Shown one piece after another: positions 1 to 9,059 of a DNA stretch of 64,000 nt. Positions within the stretch are counted from its first letter, which is position 1; each line of letters opens with the position of its first letter. A program made the translations under genes and the position numbers. The notes under the pieces were generated by a model. That model was not told the DNA's origin and made no database searches. It saw only the letters and a list, made by a program, of their open reading frames with translations. Origin of the DNA: Bog-793 sp963803025 (GTDB taxonomy: Bacteria; Actinomycetota; Acidimicrobiia; Acidimicrobiales; Bog-793); assembly GCA_963803025.1 (NCBI GenBank), contig CAWDKZ010000013.1, positions 124,001 through 188,000 of the forward strand. Direction: 5' to 3'.

Positions 1-1529
1 TCCCGTTGCGCGTCGCGCTCGTGCTGCCCTTCGGGGCGAAACCGGCGCTCGACGCCGCGGGCGCCTCGACGCTGACCGGCGGGGAAATCGAGTCCCTCGC
101 CGCGACCTTGGCGTCGATCCGGGCCGACCCCGAGGCGAGGCTCACGCTCGAGGTGTACCCGCAGTTGCTGGTCGCCCTCACCGAGGATCCGTCGCCCACA
201 GCTGCCACGGTGCTCGTCGAACTGCGCGCCCTCGCCGAGCGAGAGCGCTCCTCGCGAACGATCGAGTTCCTCGAGGCGCCGTTCACTCCGGTGAACCTCG
301 ACGCCCTCAACTCCGCTGGCCTGGGAGGTGAGCTCCATAGTCAGCTCACCCAGGCGACGCGAGTCCTCAAGGCGGTGCTGGCGGCGACGCCGGCCCGGGG
401 CGTGTACCTCTCGACGACGCCGATCGACGACGCGAGTCTCCGAGACCTCGCCCGCGAGCACATCGCGCGGGTCGTCATCCCCGAGACGGGGCTCCCCGTC
501 GTCGGGTCGATGTCCGGGACGTCGCCCGTGAACCTGATCCCGTCTGCCGCGAGATCGTCAGGCGCTCGAGCCCCCCTCCTGTCCGCCATCGTGGCGGACT
601 CTGCCCTCGCGACGCACTTCGCCTCGGACGTCGATCCGGTGCTCGCCGCGCACCGCTTCTTCGCCGAGTTGGCGCAGATCTACTTCGAGGAACCCTTCGG
701 CCGCCAGGCCCGCGGGGTCGTCGTCGCCCCCGCGGCACTCCCGCGGTCGCCGGAATTTCTCTCGGACGTACTCGCGGGCCTCGGGTCGAGTCCGATCGTC
801 GAGCAGACGACCGTCACGTCCGTGTTCTCGGCGGTTCCGGTCGGGGCGGACGGTGCGCCGAGCCGTGTCCTCGCGGTGCCGGACCACGCGACATCGCCCT
901 CCCTCTTCACCTCCTCGTTGCAGAGCGCGTTCTCGATGATCACGGCGCTCGACTCGATCCTGCCCAGCGACGCCGCCTTCAGGGCGCGCGTCGAAGACGT
1001 GGTCCTCCTCGCCGAGACGTCGGGGCTCACACGCACCGCATGGGTGCGCTATGCGGCGGCACCCTTCGCGGCAGTCGGTCAGATCGAGCGCGCGATTTCG
1101 CTGGCAGGAGCGAGGACCGTGACGCTCACCCAGCGCAAGGCCAAGGTTCCGCTCACGATCGTCTCGGCGTTTCCGAGCCCGATCCACGCGATTCTCGAAT
1201 TCTCGAGCAGCACGCTCGCGATCGCACCGCGCGACATCACCAGACCGGTCGTGCTCGCGCACAAGAACTCGCCTTTCGAGCTACCCGTGACGGCGAGGAC
1301 GTCCGGCGTGTCGACGCTCACTATCGAGCTCGTGTCGCCCCGCGGCGGGCTTCTCCTCTTCGAGGACGTCTACACCGTCCGATCGACGGCGTTCTCGATC
1401 GTCGCCGTCGGCCTTTCGGTCGGCGCGCTCCTCGTGCTCGCGCTCTGGTGGCTCCGTTCGCACTCCCGCCGCAAGCGACGGCGGGCCCGCCTGGCTGGGA
1501 CCGACCTCTCCCCGGCGAACCACGAGTGA
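1..1529 (+). CDS. DUF6049-like membrane-anchored protein upstream of murJ (5' end outside window)
   Basis: The reading frame is already open at the left edge, so the true start probably lies upstream; at least 507 residues are visible. Most of the protein has no motif I recognise and looks extracytoplasmic. Near the C-terminus (about residues 460-485) there is one hydrophobic helix followed by a very basic tail (RSHSRRKRRR), consistent with a single membrane anchor and a short cytoplasmic end. The stop overlaps the murJ start as GTGA, implying translational coupling. A large DUF6049-type protein upstream of murJ is a common actinobacterial arrangement, and the family assignment rests mainly on that context. 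Its biochemical function is unknown; a role near lipid II export is only an inference. Confidence 0.7.
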   Translation, partial: PLRVALVLPFGAKPALDAAGASTLTGGEIESLAATLASIRADPEARLTLEVYPQLLVALTEDPSPTAATVLVELRALAERERSSRTIEFLEAPFTPVNLDALNSAGLGGELHSQLTQATRVLKAVLAATPARGVYLSTTPIDDASLRDLAREHIARVVIPETGLPVVGSMSGTSPVNLIPSAARSSGARAPLLSAIVADSALATHFASDVDPVLAAHRFFAELAQIYFEEPFGRQARGVVVAPAALPRSPEFLSDVLAGLGSSPIVEQTTVTSVFSAVPVGADGAPSRVLAVPDHATSPSLFTSSLQSAFSMITALDSILPSDAAFRARVEDVVLLAETSGLTRTAWVRYAAAPFAAVGQIERAISLAGARTVTLTQRKAKVPLTIVSAFPSPIHAILEFSSSTLAIAPRDITRPVVLAHKNSPFELPVTARTSGVSTLTIELVSPRGGLLLFEDVYTVRSTAFSIVAVGLSVGALLVLALWWLRSHSRRKRRRARLAGTDLSPANHE

Positions 1530-3199
1530 GCCCAGCGACGCCTCCCAGCGACGGTATCGGCGTCCTCGGCAGTCGCTCACGCTCGGCGCGTCTCGCGCGT
1601 GCCTCGCTCGGCACCGGGCTCGGCACCGTCGTCTCCCGGTTGATGGGGCTCGCGCGTCTCGTCGTGCTCGCCTATGCGCTCGGCGGATCGCGCCTTGCCG
1701 ACTCGTTCAACCTCGCGAACAACACGCCGAACGCGGTGCACGACCTGGTCCTCGGAGGTGTGCTCGCGGCGACCTTCGTCCCGGTGTTCGTCGAACGGCT
1801 GTCCACGCGCACCGAGGCGGAAGCGATCGAGTCGATCTCGGCGGTTGTCACCTTCGCGAGCGTCGTCCTCGTCGTCGCGACGATCGCGTTCGTCGCGGCC
1901 GCGCCCGCTCTCATCACGCTGTTCACCTTCGGCAAGGCGACGCCTGCCGAACACGCCGTCGCCGTCGAACTGCTCCGGTTCTTCGCGCCGCAGCTGCTCT
2001 TTTACGGGGCGATCAGCCTCCTGTCGGCGGTGCTCGCGACGCGCGACCGCTTCGGCACGGTCGGGTTCGCCCCCGTCGTCAACAATCTCGTCGGGATAGG
2101 CATCCTCGCCGCATTTGCCGCGTACGCGCGGCACGCGACCATCGCGCAGGTCCAGCACGATCGCGGCCTGCTCGTCCTGCTCGGCGCCGGTACGACGCTC
2201 GGTGTCGCGCTCCAGGCGGTAGCGCTTATCCCGTCGATGCGTCGCACGCACCTGAGACTCCGACCTGTCTGGCGTCCGCACGATCCCGCCATCCGCATGA
2301 TCGTGCGCCTGTCGGGGTGGACGTTCGGCTTTGTACTGGCGAACCAGATCGCCCTTTTCGTCGTGCTCGCCCTCGAGTTCCACGTCGGGCCAGGCGCGGT
2401 CAGCGCCTACACCTACGCCTACGCGTTTTTCCAATTCCCCTTTGCGGTCGTCGCGACGTCGATCATCAACGTCGCCTCGCCGGATCTCGCGCGTCTGCGC
2501 ACGGCGCGCCGGTGGCCCGAGCTCGGCAACCGTTTCGGGGGGGCGCTGCGCCAGGTTCTCGCGCTCATCTTGCCGGCAACGGTCGGTTACCTGATCCTCG
2601 CCCGCCAGGCAGTCACGCTGCTGCTCCAGCACGGCAACGAGGGCGCGGGGGCCGCGCACCTGACGGCTTCGGTACTGGCGCTGTTCGCCCTCGGGCTGCC
2701 GGGCTTCTGCGTGTTCTTTCTCGCGACCCGGACGTTCCAGGCGATGCAGGACACGCGCTCGGCCTTCGTCCTCTACGTGCTCGAGAACGGTCTGAACATC
2801 CTCGTCGCCGTGCTCTTGTACCGGCCGCTCGGTGTGCGCGGGCTCGCGTTGTCGTACTCGGTCGCCTACACGATCGCCGCCCTCGCCGCGCTGTCGGTGC
2901 TGCGCGAACGGCTCGGCACAATCGGCGGCAGGTCACTTTGGTCCTCGTCTGCCCGCTCCCTCGCCTTGAGCCTGGTCATGGCGTTCGTCGTCGCCGTCGT
3001 CGTGGCGGAGATCGGCACCGGTTACGGGATCGGCGGCTGGATCCGTCTCCTCTTGGCGGTGGCGGTAGGAGGGGCCGTCTACCTCGGGGGTGCCGGTGTC
3101 GCAGCTACCCTCAGCGGCTGGCAGACTTCCCGCCGGGACACGCGTCATCGTTCGGGACCCGCAAGGGGAGGCCGTGAGACCTATTCGCATCGTCACTGA
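1526..3199 (+). CDS. murJ: MurJ/MviN-family lipid II flippase
   Basis: A 557-residue polytopic membrane protein of the MOP exporter superfamily. MurJ flips lipid II across the cytoplasmic membrane for peptidoglycan synthesis. About a dozen or more hydrophobic segments follow an N-terminal signature typical of MurJ (G-x-x-x-S-R-x-x-G near residues 25-40, then SRLADSFNLANN). The start was chosen as the GTG that overlaps the preceding stop (GTGA); an open extension of the same frame further upstream is antisense-like and rejected. The soluble C-terminal pseudokinase domain of mycobacterial MurJ is absent. Its 3' end overlaps the next gene by about 26 bases. Origin-proximal location next to trxB/trxA matches other actinobacteria. 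Confidence 0.93.
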   Translation: MSPATPPSDGIGVLGSRSRSARLARASLGTGLGTVVSRLMGLARLVVLAYALGGSRLADSFNLANNTPNAVHDLVLGGVLAATFVPVFVERLSTRTEAEAIESISAVVTFASVVLVVATIAFVAAAPALITLFTFGKATPAEHAVAVELLRFFAPQLLFYGAISLLSAVLATRDRFGTVGFAPVVNNLVGIGILAAFAAYARHATIAQVQHDRGLLVLLGAGTTLGVALQAVALIPSMRRTHLRLRPVWRPHDPAIRMIVRLSGWTFGFVLANQIALFVVLALEFHVGPGAVSAYTYAYAFFQFPFAVVATSIINVASPDLARLRTARRWPELGNRFGGALRQVLALILPATVGYLILARQAVTLLLQHGNEGAGAAHLTASVLALFALGLPGFCVFFLATRTFQAMQDTRSAFVLYVLENGLNILVAVLLYRPLGVRGLALSYSVAYTIAALAALSVLRERLGTIGGRSLWSSSARSLALSLVMAFVVAVVVAEIGTGYGIGGWIRLLLAVAVGGAVYLGGAGVAATLSGWQTSRRDTRHRSGPARGGRETYSHRH

Positions 3200-4013
3200 C
3201 AACGCGTCCGACCTGCCCGACGCGCTGCTCGCCGAGCACGAGATCACCGTCGTGCCACTCGACGTGCGGCTCGGCGACATCGACGCCGCCAGATTGAAGG
3301 GGATCTCCGCCGAGCAGTTCTGGAAGCTCGCCCGGCAGTCCGACGCGCTCGCCGAAACCTCGGCGCCAGCGCCCGGTGCCTTCCACGACGCCTTTGCCGC
3401 CGCGGCCGACGACGGCTGCGCCGGTGTCGTCTGCGTCACACTCTCGTCGGGACTGTCCGGCACCTACCAGGCGGCCCGCGCCGGCGCCGAGCCGTTCGCC
3501 GGCAAGTTCCCCGTCGCCGTCATCGACTCGCTCGCCGCGACCGCCGCCGAGGGCTTGCTCGTCCTGGAAGCGGCGAACCTCGTCGAATCCGGCGCTGACC
3601 TCGAACGCACCGCGGCCACGGTCACAGCCGACGTCGAAAAGACTTTCATCTACGGCGCGCTCGACACGCTCGAGTACCTGCGCCGGGGCGGCCGGATCGG
3701 CAACGCCCAGGCCTTCTTCGGGTCACTGCTGTCGATCAAGCCCGTCATCGTCGTGCGCAACGGCGTGGTTGAGGCCGAGTCGCGCCAGCGCACCCGAGCC
3801 CGGTCGCTCCAGTACCTCGTCACGAAGATGGTGGAAAAGGAGCCCTTGAAGCGATTGGCCGTCGCACACGCCGACGCCGACGACGTCGACGTCCTGCTCG
3901 ACCTGCTGGCGCCGGTGTTCCCCCGCTCCGAGACCCTCGTCGCCTACATCGGGCCGGTGATCGGCGCCCACACGGGCCCGGGCACGATCGGGCTCTGCGC
4001 GATCGTCGAATGA
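3174..4013 (+). CDS. DegV-family fatty-acid-binding protein
   Basis: A 279-residue protein with the DegV opening (IRIVTDNASDLP), a middle SSGLSGTYQAA segment and a YLRRGGRIGN motif typical of the family. DegV proteins bind a fatty acid between two domains and, in Firmicutes, present it to fatty-acid kinase FakA; no FakA is in this window. The GTG start at 3174 has a strong purine-rich ribosome site (AAGGGGAGG) just upstream and gives the canonical N-terminus; an upstream in-frame start would add about 28 residues within murJ. A second DegV gene lies at 30306-31139. Family assignment is firm, but the physiological lipid partner is unknown. Confidence 0.9.
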   Translation: MRPIRIVTDNASDLPDALLAEHEITVVPLDVRLGDIDAARLKGISAEQFWKLARQSDALAETSAPAPGAFHDAFAAAADDGCAGVVCVTLSSGLSGTYQAARAGAEPFAGKFPVAVIDSLAATAAEGLLVLEAANLVESGADLERTAATVTADVEKTFIYGALDTLEYLRRGGRIGNAQAFFGSLLSIKPVIVVRNGVVEAESRQRTRARSLQYLVTKMVEKEPLKRLAVAHADADDVDVLLDLLAPVFPRSETLVAYIGPVIGAHTGPGTIGLCAIVE

Positions 4014-4062
4014 CCGGGCCGGGTTCGTCCATCGACGTGCGTCCTGCCGTAACCTCGCGCCC

Positions 4063-4392
4063 ATGAAACGGGATGAGAACACCTCCGACAACCAGGACTG
4101 GGCGGCGCGGGTCGCCGGGGCGATCGACCTGCTCATCGGGGACGTCCGCGAGCGCGCGCTTCACCCGGTGTTCGTCGCCGTGCGGGCCGTCGTCCTCGCG
4201 GCAATCGTCGTCACGCTCGTGCTCGTCGTCATGACGGTCGGCGTCGTCGGCCTCCTCCGTCTGTTCGACACGTCGGTCTTCCCCCGACGCGCCTGGGCGT
4301 CCGACCTCCTGTTCGGCGGAATCTTCCTCGCCGCCGGAATGTTGTGCTGGGCACAGAGCGGACGACCGAGGAAGAGGACGGCTGGTGACTGA
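4063..4392 (+). CDS. Small two-helix membrane protein of unknown function
   Basis: A 109-residue protein with a charged N-terminus (about 35 residues) and two strongly hydrophobic segments (about residues 43-68 and 80-98), then a basic tail. I recognise no family. It starts with ATG about 50 bases after degV and overlaps the trxB start by 8 bases, so it is probably co-transcribed with trxB. Codon use is GC-rich at third positions like its neighbours, supporting real coding. Its topology would put both termini in the cytoplasm. Confidence 0.65.
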   Translation: MKRDENTSDNQDWAARVAGAIDLLIGDVRERALHPVFVAVRAVVLAAIVVTLVLVVMTVGVVGLLRLFDTSVFPRRAWASDLLFGGIFLAAGMLCWAQSGRPRKRTAGD

Positions 4393-5389
4393 CAGGGAAT
4401 CCCACGCGACGCGCCCGACCCCGACGGGCGACGGCGTCCGGGAAGTCATCGTCATCGGTTCTGGACCGGCGGGCCTCACCGCCGCGGTGTACGCCGCCCG
4501 CGCCGATCTGCATCCCCTCGTGATCGCCGGCGAGCCCTCCTCGACGAGCGACCAGCCCGGCGGTCAGCTGATGCTGACGACCGAGGTCGAGAACTTCCCC
4601 GGATTCCCGGCGGGAGTGATGGGCCCCGATCTGATGGAGCGCTTCCGTGCCCAGGCGGAGCGTTTCGGTGCCGAGGTCCTCGCCGGTAAGGCGTCGCGAG
4701 TCGAGTTCGGGTCGCGACCATTTGGAGTCTGGGTCGGCAGCCCCGCGGCGACCGAGGCGACCTACCGCGCGAAGTCGGTCATCGTCGCGACGGGCGCGCG
4801 CGCCCTCGCGCTCGGCGTGCCGGGCGAGTCGGAACTCACCGGGCACGGGGTGTCGACCTGCGCGACCTGTGACGGTTTCTTCTTCCGAGACAAGCCGATC
4901 GCCGTCGTCGGTGGTGGCGACTCCGCGCTCGAGGAGGCGCTCTTCTTGTCACGCTTTGCGGCGTCGGTGATCGTCATCCACCGCCGCAAGCAGCTGCGCG
5001 CCTCGAAGGTCATGCAGGATCGGGCTTTCTCCAACCGGAAGATCTCCTTCGCCTTCGACGCCGTGGTGACCGAGATCCTCGGCGACGGGAGCCTGACCGG
5101 CTTGCGCCTCGCCGACGTCGTCACCGGTGAGTCCCGCGAGCTCGCGGTCGACGGCTGTTTCGTCGCGATCGGCCACGCGCCGAACACGGAGCTGTTCCGT
5201 GGGCAGCTCGCGATGGACGGGGCAGGGTACATCCGCAGCCGCGAGGGCACCCGAACGAGCGTCGACGGTGTCTTCGCCTGCGGCGACGTCCAGGACCACG
5301 TGTACCGCCAGGCGATCACCGCCGCCGGATCAGGTTGCATGGCGGCACTCGACGCCGACCACTACCTTTCCTCACTGGGGCGGGGCTGA
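4385..5389 (+). CDS. trxB: Thioredoxin-disulfide reductase
   Basis: A 334-residue FAD/NADPH flavoenzyme that reduces thioredoxin. The FAD-binding GSGPAG motif lies at about residues 25-30, the redox-active CATC at 159-162, and the NADPH-binding VGGGDSALEEA after it; the C-terminal CGDVQD segment is the second FAD contact. The length is normal for low-molecular-weight bacterial TrxB. The GTG start overlaps the preceding small gene. It is followed after about 100 bases by trxA, giving a complete thioredoxin system as in many actinobacterial origin regions. Confidence 0.96.
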   Translation: MTDRESHATRPTPTGDGVREVIVIGSGPAGLTAAVYAARADLHPLVIAGEPSSTSDQPGGQLMLTTEVENFPGFPAGVMGPDLMERFRAQAERFGAEVLAGKASRVEFGSRPFGVWVGSPAATEATYRAKSVIVATGARALALGVPGESELTGHGVSTCATCDGFFFRDKPIAVVGGGDSALEEALFLSRFAASVIVIHRRKQLRASKVMQDRAFSNRKISFAFDAVVTEILGDGSLTGLRLADVVTGESRELAVDGCFVAIGHAPNTELFRGQLAMDGAGYIRSREGTRTSVDGVFACGDVQDHVYRQAITAAGSGCMAALDADHYLSSLGRG

Positions 5390-5495
5390 GGCAGGCACGT
5401 GGCCGGGAATGCCCTTGGCCCGTGCGCTGTTCTATTCATTGCATCCGCAAGGAAACCCCCGCGGTGCGGACGACAGGACGCGAAGGAGGACGACG

Positions 5496-5822
5496 GTGTC
5501 GGTAGCAACACTCGCGGTGACGGACAGCACTTTCGACGAGGAAGTGGCCCGATCCGAAACGCCAGTCCTCGTCGACTTCTGGGCCGAGTGGTGCGGACCG
5601 TGCAAGATGATCGCGCCCGTCCTCGATGAGATCGCCACCGAGAAGCAAGGGAGCTTGCGCATCGTCAAACTCAACGTCGACGACAACATCGCGACGGCCC
5701 GGCGTTTCGAAGTCATGAGCATCCCCACCTTGATCCTTTTCAAAGGCGGCGAGATCCAGACCCGCATCGTCGGAGCGAAGGGCAAGTCTGCGCTCCTGTC
5801 GGACATCGACCCGCACCTGTAG
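5496..5822 (+). CDS. trxA: Thioredoxin
   Basis: A 108-residue thioredoxin with the WCGPC active site at about residues 32-36 and the cis-proline region MSIPTLILF. It transfers electrons from TrxB to protein disulfides in the cytoplasm. The GTG start is preceded by a near-perfect ribosome site (AAGGAGGA at 5483-5490), which decides it over longer in-frame extensions. It lies directly downstream of its reductase. Confidence 0.95.
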   Translation: MSVATLAVTDSTFDEEVARSETPVLVDFWAEWCGPCKMIAPVLDEIATEKQGSLRIVKLNVDDNIATARRFEVMSIPTLILFKGGEIQTRIVGAKGKSALLSDIDPHL

Positions 5823-5892
5823 CGGCCGATTCGGTCCGAGAAGCCGCGTTCGGGCGATCACCGAGCCGCGCGCGCCCACCTAGCATGGCCGC

Positions 5893-6903
5893 GTGGCCGG
5901 CGCGGAACCCACCTCCCTCGACGGCTCGTCGCTGCCGCTGAGAAGGGGTGACTCGGGCGAAGCCGTCGCCGACCTCCAGAGTCGGCTGTCCGAGCTCGGA
6001 TTCCCGATCGAGGATCCGTCGGGCGTCTTCGGTGACGCGACGGTTGCGGCGGTCCTCGCCTTCCAGACCGACCGCGGACTTCCCGGCGACGGTCAGTGCG
6101 GCATCCAGACCTGGTCCGCGATCGTCGAGGCCGGCTTCGGACTGGGATCGCGGCTCCTCTACCGGAAGACCCCGATGCTGCGCGGCGACGACGTCGCCGA
6201 GCTACAGAGCCGGCTGAGCCGACTCGGCTTCGACCCCGGCCGGGTCGACGGAATCTTCGGCGACCAGACGGCCACGGCGCTCATGGACTTCCAGCGCAAC
6301 GCTGGGCTCTTGGCCGACGGGATCCTCGGCCGGCGTACGCTCGACGAACTCGCACGCTTCTCGATCCGAGCGGGCGCCACGAACCTCGTCACGCCGCTGC
6401 GCGAACGCCTTGCAGTGGCGCGTGGCCGATCGGACCTGCAGGGCCGGCGTTTCGCAGTCGTCGAACCCGGGGGGTTCGCGACAGGCGCGAGCGCGGTCTG
6501 CCGGGCGCTGCGCGACGCTGGCGCGGCGGCGGCCCTCGCGTTCTCGCACCCCGATCCGTCCCGCCTGGCGGCGGACGCGAACGCGACCGATGTGGACTGC
6601 CTCGTCGGATTGCTGCTCGTGCCCGGGGTCCGCTCGTGCCGCACGGCGTACTACCGGGGTTTCCGCTACGAATCCGCGGCGAGCCGGCGACTCGCCGAAC
6701 TCGTGCAGGCCGAGCTTCCCACCGTCCTCGGTCTCGACGACGGTGGCATCGTCGGGATGGCGTTGCCGATCCTGCGCGAGACCCGTATGCCTGCAGTTGA
6801 GATCCAGCTCGGGGCGCCGGAGGTCGTCGTTCCGAACACCACCGAACTCGCGCGGGTCGTCGTCGGCGCCCTGACACGCTGGGTCGGCGCCGCCTGGGAG
6901 TGA
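5893..6903 (+). CDS. CwlM-like peptidoglycan-binding pseudo-amidase
   Basis: A 336-residue protein with two tandem PG_binding_1 repeats (about residues 15-75 and 95-155; each has LRRGD or LRGDD, LQSRLS, FGDxT and FQ motifs). A C-terminal region (about 180-335) has an amidase_3-like layout. The amidase zinc ligands look lost: the usual DPGHGG is replaced by VEPGG, and the internal SxHxN-type histidine motif is not visible; the late glutamate (MPAVEIQLG) remains. In mycobacteria the gene at this site, CwlM, is a catalytically inert regulator that activates MurA when phosphorylated. No signal peptide is seen, consistent with a cytoplasmic role. The GTG start follows trxA by 70 bases. Function by analogy only. 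Confidence 0.75.
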   Translation: MAGAEPTSLDGSSLPLRRGDSGEAVADLQSRLSELGFPIEDPSGVFGDATVAAVLAFQTDRGLPGDGQCGIQTWSAIVEAGFGLGSRLLYRKTPMLRGDDVAELQSRLSRLGFDPGRVDGIFGDQTATALMDFQRNAGLLADGILGRRTLDELARFSIRAGATNLVTPLRERLAVARGRSDLQGRRFAVVEPGGFATGASAVCRALRDAGAAAALAFSHPDPSRLAADANATDVDCLVGLLLVPGVRSCRTAYYRGFRYESAASRRLAELVQAELPTVLGLDDGGIVGMALPILRETRMPAVEIQLGAPEVVVPNTTELARVVVGALTRWVGAAWE

Positions 6904-6912
6904 GCGTGCGCC

Positions 6913-6941
6913 ATCCACAAGCTGTGCATGAGCTTGTGGAT
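6913..6941. terminator. Strong hairpin between convergent cwlM-like and parB genes
   Basis: A perfect 11-bp inverted repeat (ATCCACAAGCT, 7-base loop, AGCTTGTGGAT) lies 10 bases after the cwlM-like stop, between convergent genes. It could terminate transcription from both sides, although there is no long T run. Each arm also contains an ATCCACA core like a DnaA box (best 8 of 9), so a DnaA-binding role is an alternative. Confidence 0.55.
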
Positions 6942-7100
6942 CAACTTCCACCGACGCGTTAGCCGAGTCCAGTCGCAAATCCGTCACCCGGTGGTCGCCT
7001 TGCGGTCGCGGAGATGTGTTCTCCCTGTTGAAAAGGTATGTTGGCAACACACTGCCGATACTATCCCTGCTCGCCGCTGCGTCCCGGCGGAGTCAAACTC

Positions 7101-8009
7101 TCAGATCCGACTTGAGGGTTCGCCGATCATCAGCCGGTAGATCCGCTCGAGATCCTCGAGGTTCGCGAACTCGACCGTCACGCGACCGTGGTTCGCGCGC
7201 ATCTCCACCCGCACCCGTGTGTTCAGGAACTCGGCGAGGAGTTCCTCGAGCTCGAGCACCCCCGGAGGACGCAGAGTCGACGTCCTCGCCGCCGACGCCG
7301 TCCGACCAGGCCCCGTTGACTCCGGCGGCTCGGGAACGGGCGCCGTCGTGGCGTCGTGGACGAGCTGCTCCAGCGTCCGCACCGACAGGCCTTCCACGAC
7401 TGTTCGGTTCGCCATCGACTCCTGCAGCTCGCGGTCGGGTGTCATTAGGAGCGCCCGGGCGTGACCTGCCGAGAGCTGGCCGTCACGCACGAGTCGCTGG
7501 ACCGCCGGCGGAAGCTGGAATAGGCGCAGCGCGTTTGAAACTGCGGCCCGGCTCCTGCCGACCCGGTGCGCGACGGAATCGTGGGTGAGGTGAAAGTCCT
7601 CAATCAGCTGCTGATAAGCGGCGGCTTCATCGAGCGGGTTGAGATCCTCCCGGTGGAGGTTCTCGACGAGGGCTTGCTCGAGACTCAACGCGTCATCGGC
7701 GACTTGGACGAGCGCGGGGATCGCCAACAATCCAGCCCGTCGCGCGGCACGACAACGTCGCTCCCCGGCGATCAGCTCATATTCCTCGTCGCCCGCCTCG
7801 CGCACGAGCACCGGCTGAAGCACACCGACCGCCCGGATCGAGTCGACGAGCGAGGCGAGTGCCTCCTCGTCGAAACGGGTGCGCGGCTGGAACGGGTTCG
7901 GCTTGATCCTCGCCAGGGCGATCTCGCGCAGGCCGGACGCCGAGACACGGGTCGTCTCGGTCGGGATGAGCGCCCCCAGCCCCTTGCCGAGCCCGCTACG
8001 CCGGGCCAC
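7101..8009 (-). CDS. parB: Chromosome-partitioning protein ParB (CTPase)
   Basis: A 302-residue ParB. The N-terminus RRSGLGKGLGALIP is the actinobacterial ParA-interaction region. The ParB/Srx CTP-binding domain includes NPFQPR and the GERRCRAAR motif (about residues 35-110), followed by a helix-turn-helix for parS binding and a C-terminal dimerisation domain. It loads at parS sites and organises the origin region for segregation with ParA. The GTG start overlaps parA by 14 bases. A candidate parS lies upstream of parA at 9060-9073. Confidence 0.95.
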   Translation of the reverse strand: MARRSGLGKGLGALIPTETTRVSASGLREIALARIKPNPFQPRTRFDEEALASLVDSIRAVGVLQPVLVREAGDEEYELIAGERRCRAARRAGLLAIPALVQVADDALSLEQALVENLHREDLNPLDEAAAYQQLIEDFHLTHDSVAHRVGRSRAAVSNALRLFQLPPAVQRLVRDGQLSAGHARALLMTPDRELQESMANRTVVEGLSVRTLEQLVHDATTAPVPEPPESTGPGRTASAARTSTLRPPGVLELEELLAEFLNTRVRVEMRANHGRVTVEFANLEDLERIYRLMIGEPSSRI

Positions 8010-8943
8010 CGCTCAACTCCTCCGCGAGCGACCGATAGGCGACAGCCCCGGTCGAATGTGGATCGTGCACGGTCACCGGCTGACCGAACGACGGGGCTTC
8101 CGAGACACGGACCGACCTCGGGATAACGGTTCTGCAGACCTTGTCACCGAAGTGATTCCTCACCTCGCTAGCGACCTGGTCGGCAAGCTTGGTGCGCCCG
8201 TCGTACATCGTGAGGAGAATCGTAGACAACTCGAGCGCTGGGTTGAGGTTTACACGGACGAGGTCGATACTACGGAGCAGCTGGCCGAGTCCTTCCAGCG
8301 CGTAGTACTCGCACTGGATGGGCACGAGAACTTCCGAAGCCGCCGCTAGGCCGTTCACGGTGAGCAGACCGAGTGACGGTGGGCAATCGATGAGGATGAA
8401 GGCGAAATCACCGACCACTGACTCGACCGCCCGACGCAGTCGGAGCTCGCGGCTCATCGCCGCGACGAGCTCGATCTCCGCGCCGGCCAGATCGATCGTC
8501 GCCGGGACGATGAAGAGGTTCTTCAGGTCCGTCGGCTCGACGCAGTCCTCTATCGCGAAATCGTGGAGCAGGACATCGTAGATCGAGTTGTCAAAGTTCC
8601 GGGCCTCGACCCCGAGTCCCGTTGTCGCGTTTCCCTGGGGGTCGAGGTCGACGATGAGCACCCGCCAACCGAGTTCCGCCAGCGCGGCACCGAGATTGAC
8701 GGTAGTCGTCGTCTTGCCGACCCCGCCTTTCTGGTTCGCGACCGCGAACAATCGCGTGCCACCCCGGCGTGAGCTGAAGTGCCTCCTGGCGGGCCTGCCC
8801 TCCCGTGTCCGTCCGTTTGCGATGCCGAGCTCCTCTCGTCTCCGGCTCCGCTTCCCAGCCGCACCGAAGCTCGAACCTTGATGCACTCGCCGATCTTCCA
8901 CGTCGACAGGCCTGCATTCCTCGTCTTGCGTGCCCGCCATCAT
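7996..8943 (-). CDS. parA: Chromosome-partitioning ATPase ParA (Soj)
   Basis: A deviant Walker ATPase: KGGVGKTTT at about residues 72-80 after ATG/GTG-proximal extension, LDPQGNATTGLG, and the DCPPSLG switch region. ParA forms nucleoid-bound dimers that move ParB-parS complexes. The first 60 or so residues are low-complexity and charged, and are not part of the conserved fold, so the start is uncertain and may be internal. It is co-directional with rsmG upstream and overlaps parB downstream, the standard origin-proximal arrangement. Confidence 0.93.
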   Translation of the reverse strand: MMAGTQDEECRPVDVEDRRVHQGSSFGAAGKRSRRREELGIANGRTREGRPARRHFSSRRGGTRLFAVANQKGGVGKTTTTVNLGAALAELGWRVLIVDLDPQGNATTGLGVEARNFDNSIYDVLLHDFAIEDCVEPTDLKNLFIVPATIDLAGAEIELVAAMSRELRLRRAVESVVGDFAFILIDCPPSLGLLTVNGLAAASEVLVPIQCEYYALEGLGQLLRSIDLVRVNLNPALELSTILLTMYDGRTKLADQVASEVRNHFGDKVCRTVIPRSVRVSEAPSFGQPVTVHDPHSTGAVAYRSLAEELSGGPA

Positions 8944-9059
8944 CGCTGGACGTCAAATCGCGGGCCTCTATCCTCCACGCCCGTCATCGACAGGTCAAGG
9001 GCGGGCTGCCGGGGAACACCGAATCGGCCTCCGGCGGACGAGAGCCGGCCGGCGGGAGG

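Noticed and set aside
1577..2659. Long minus-strand open frame opposite murJ (360 codons)
   Set aside because: Arg/Glu/Asp-rich antisense shadow typical of high-GC genes; no family motif, and murJ is unambiguous on the other strand.
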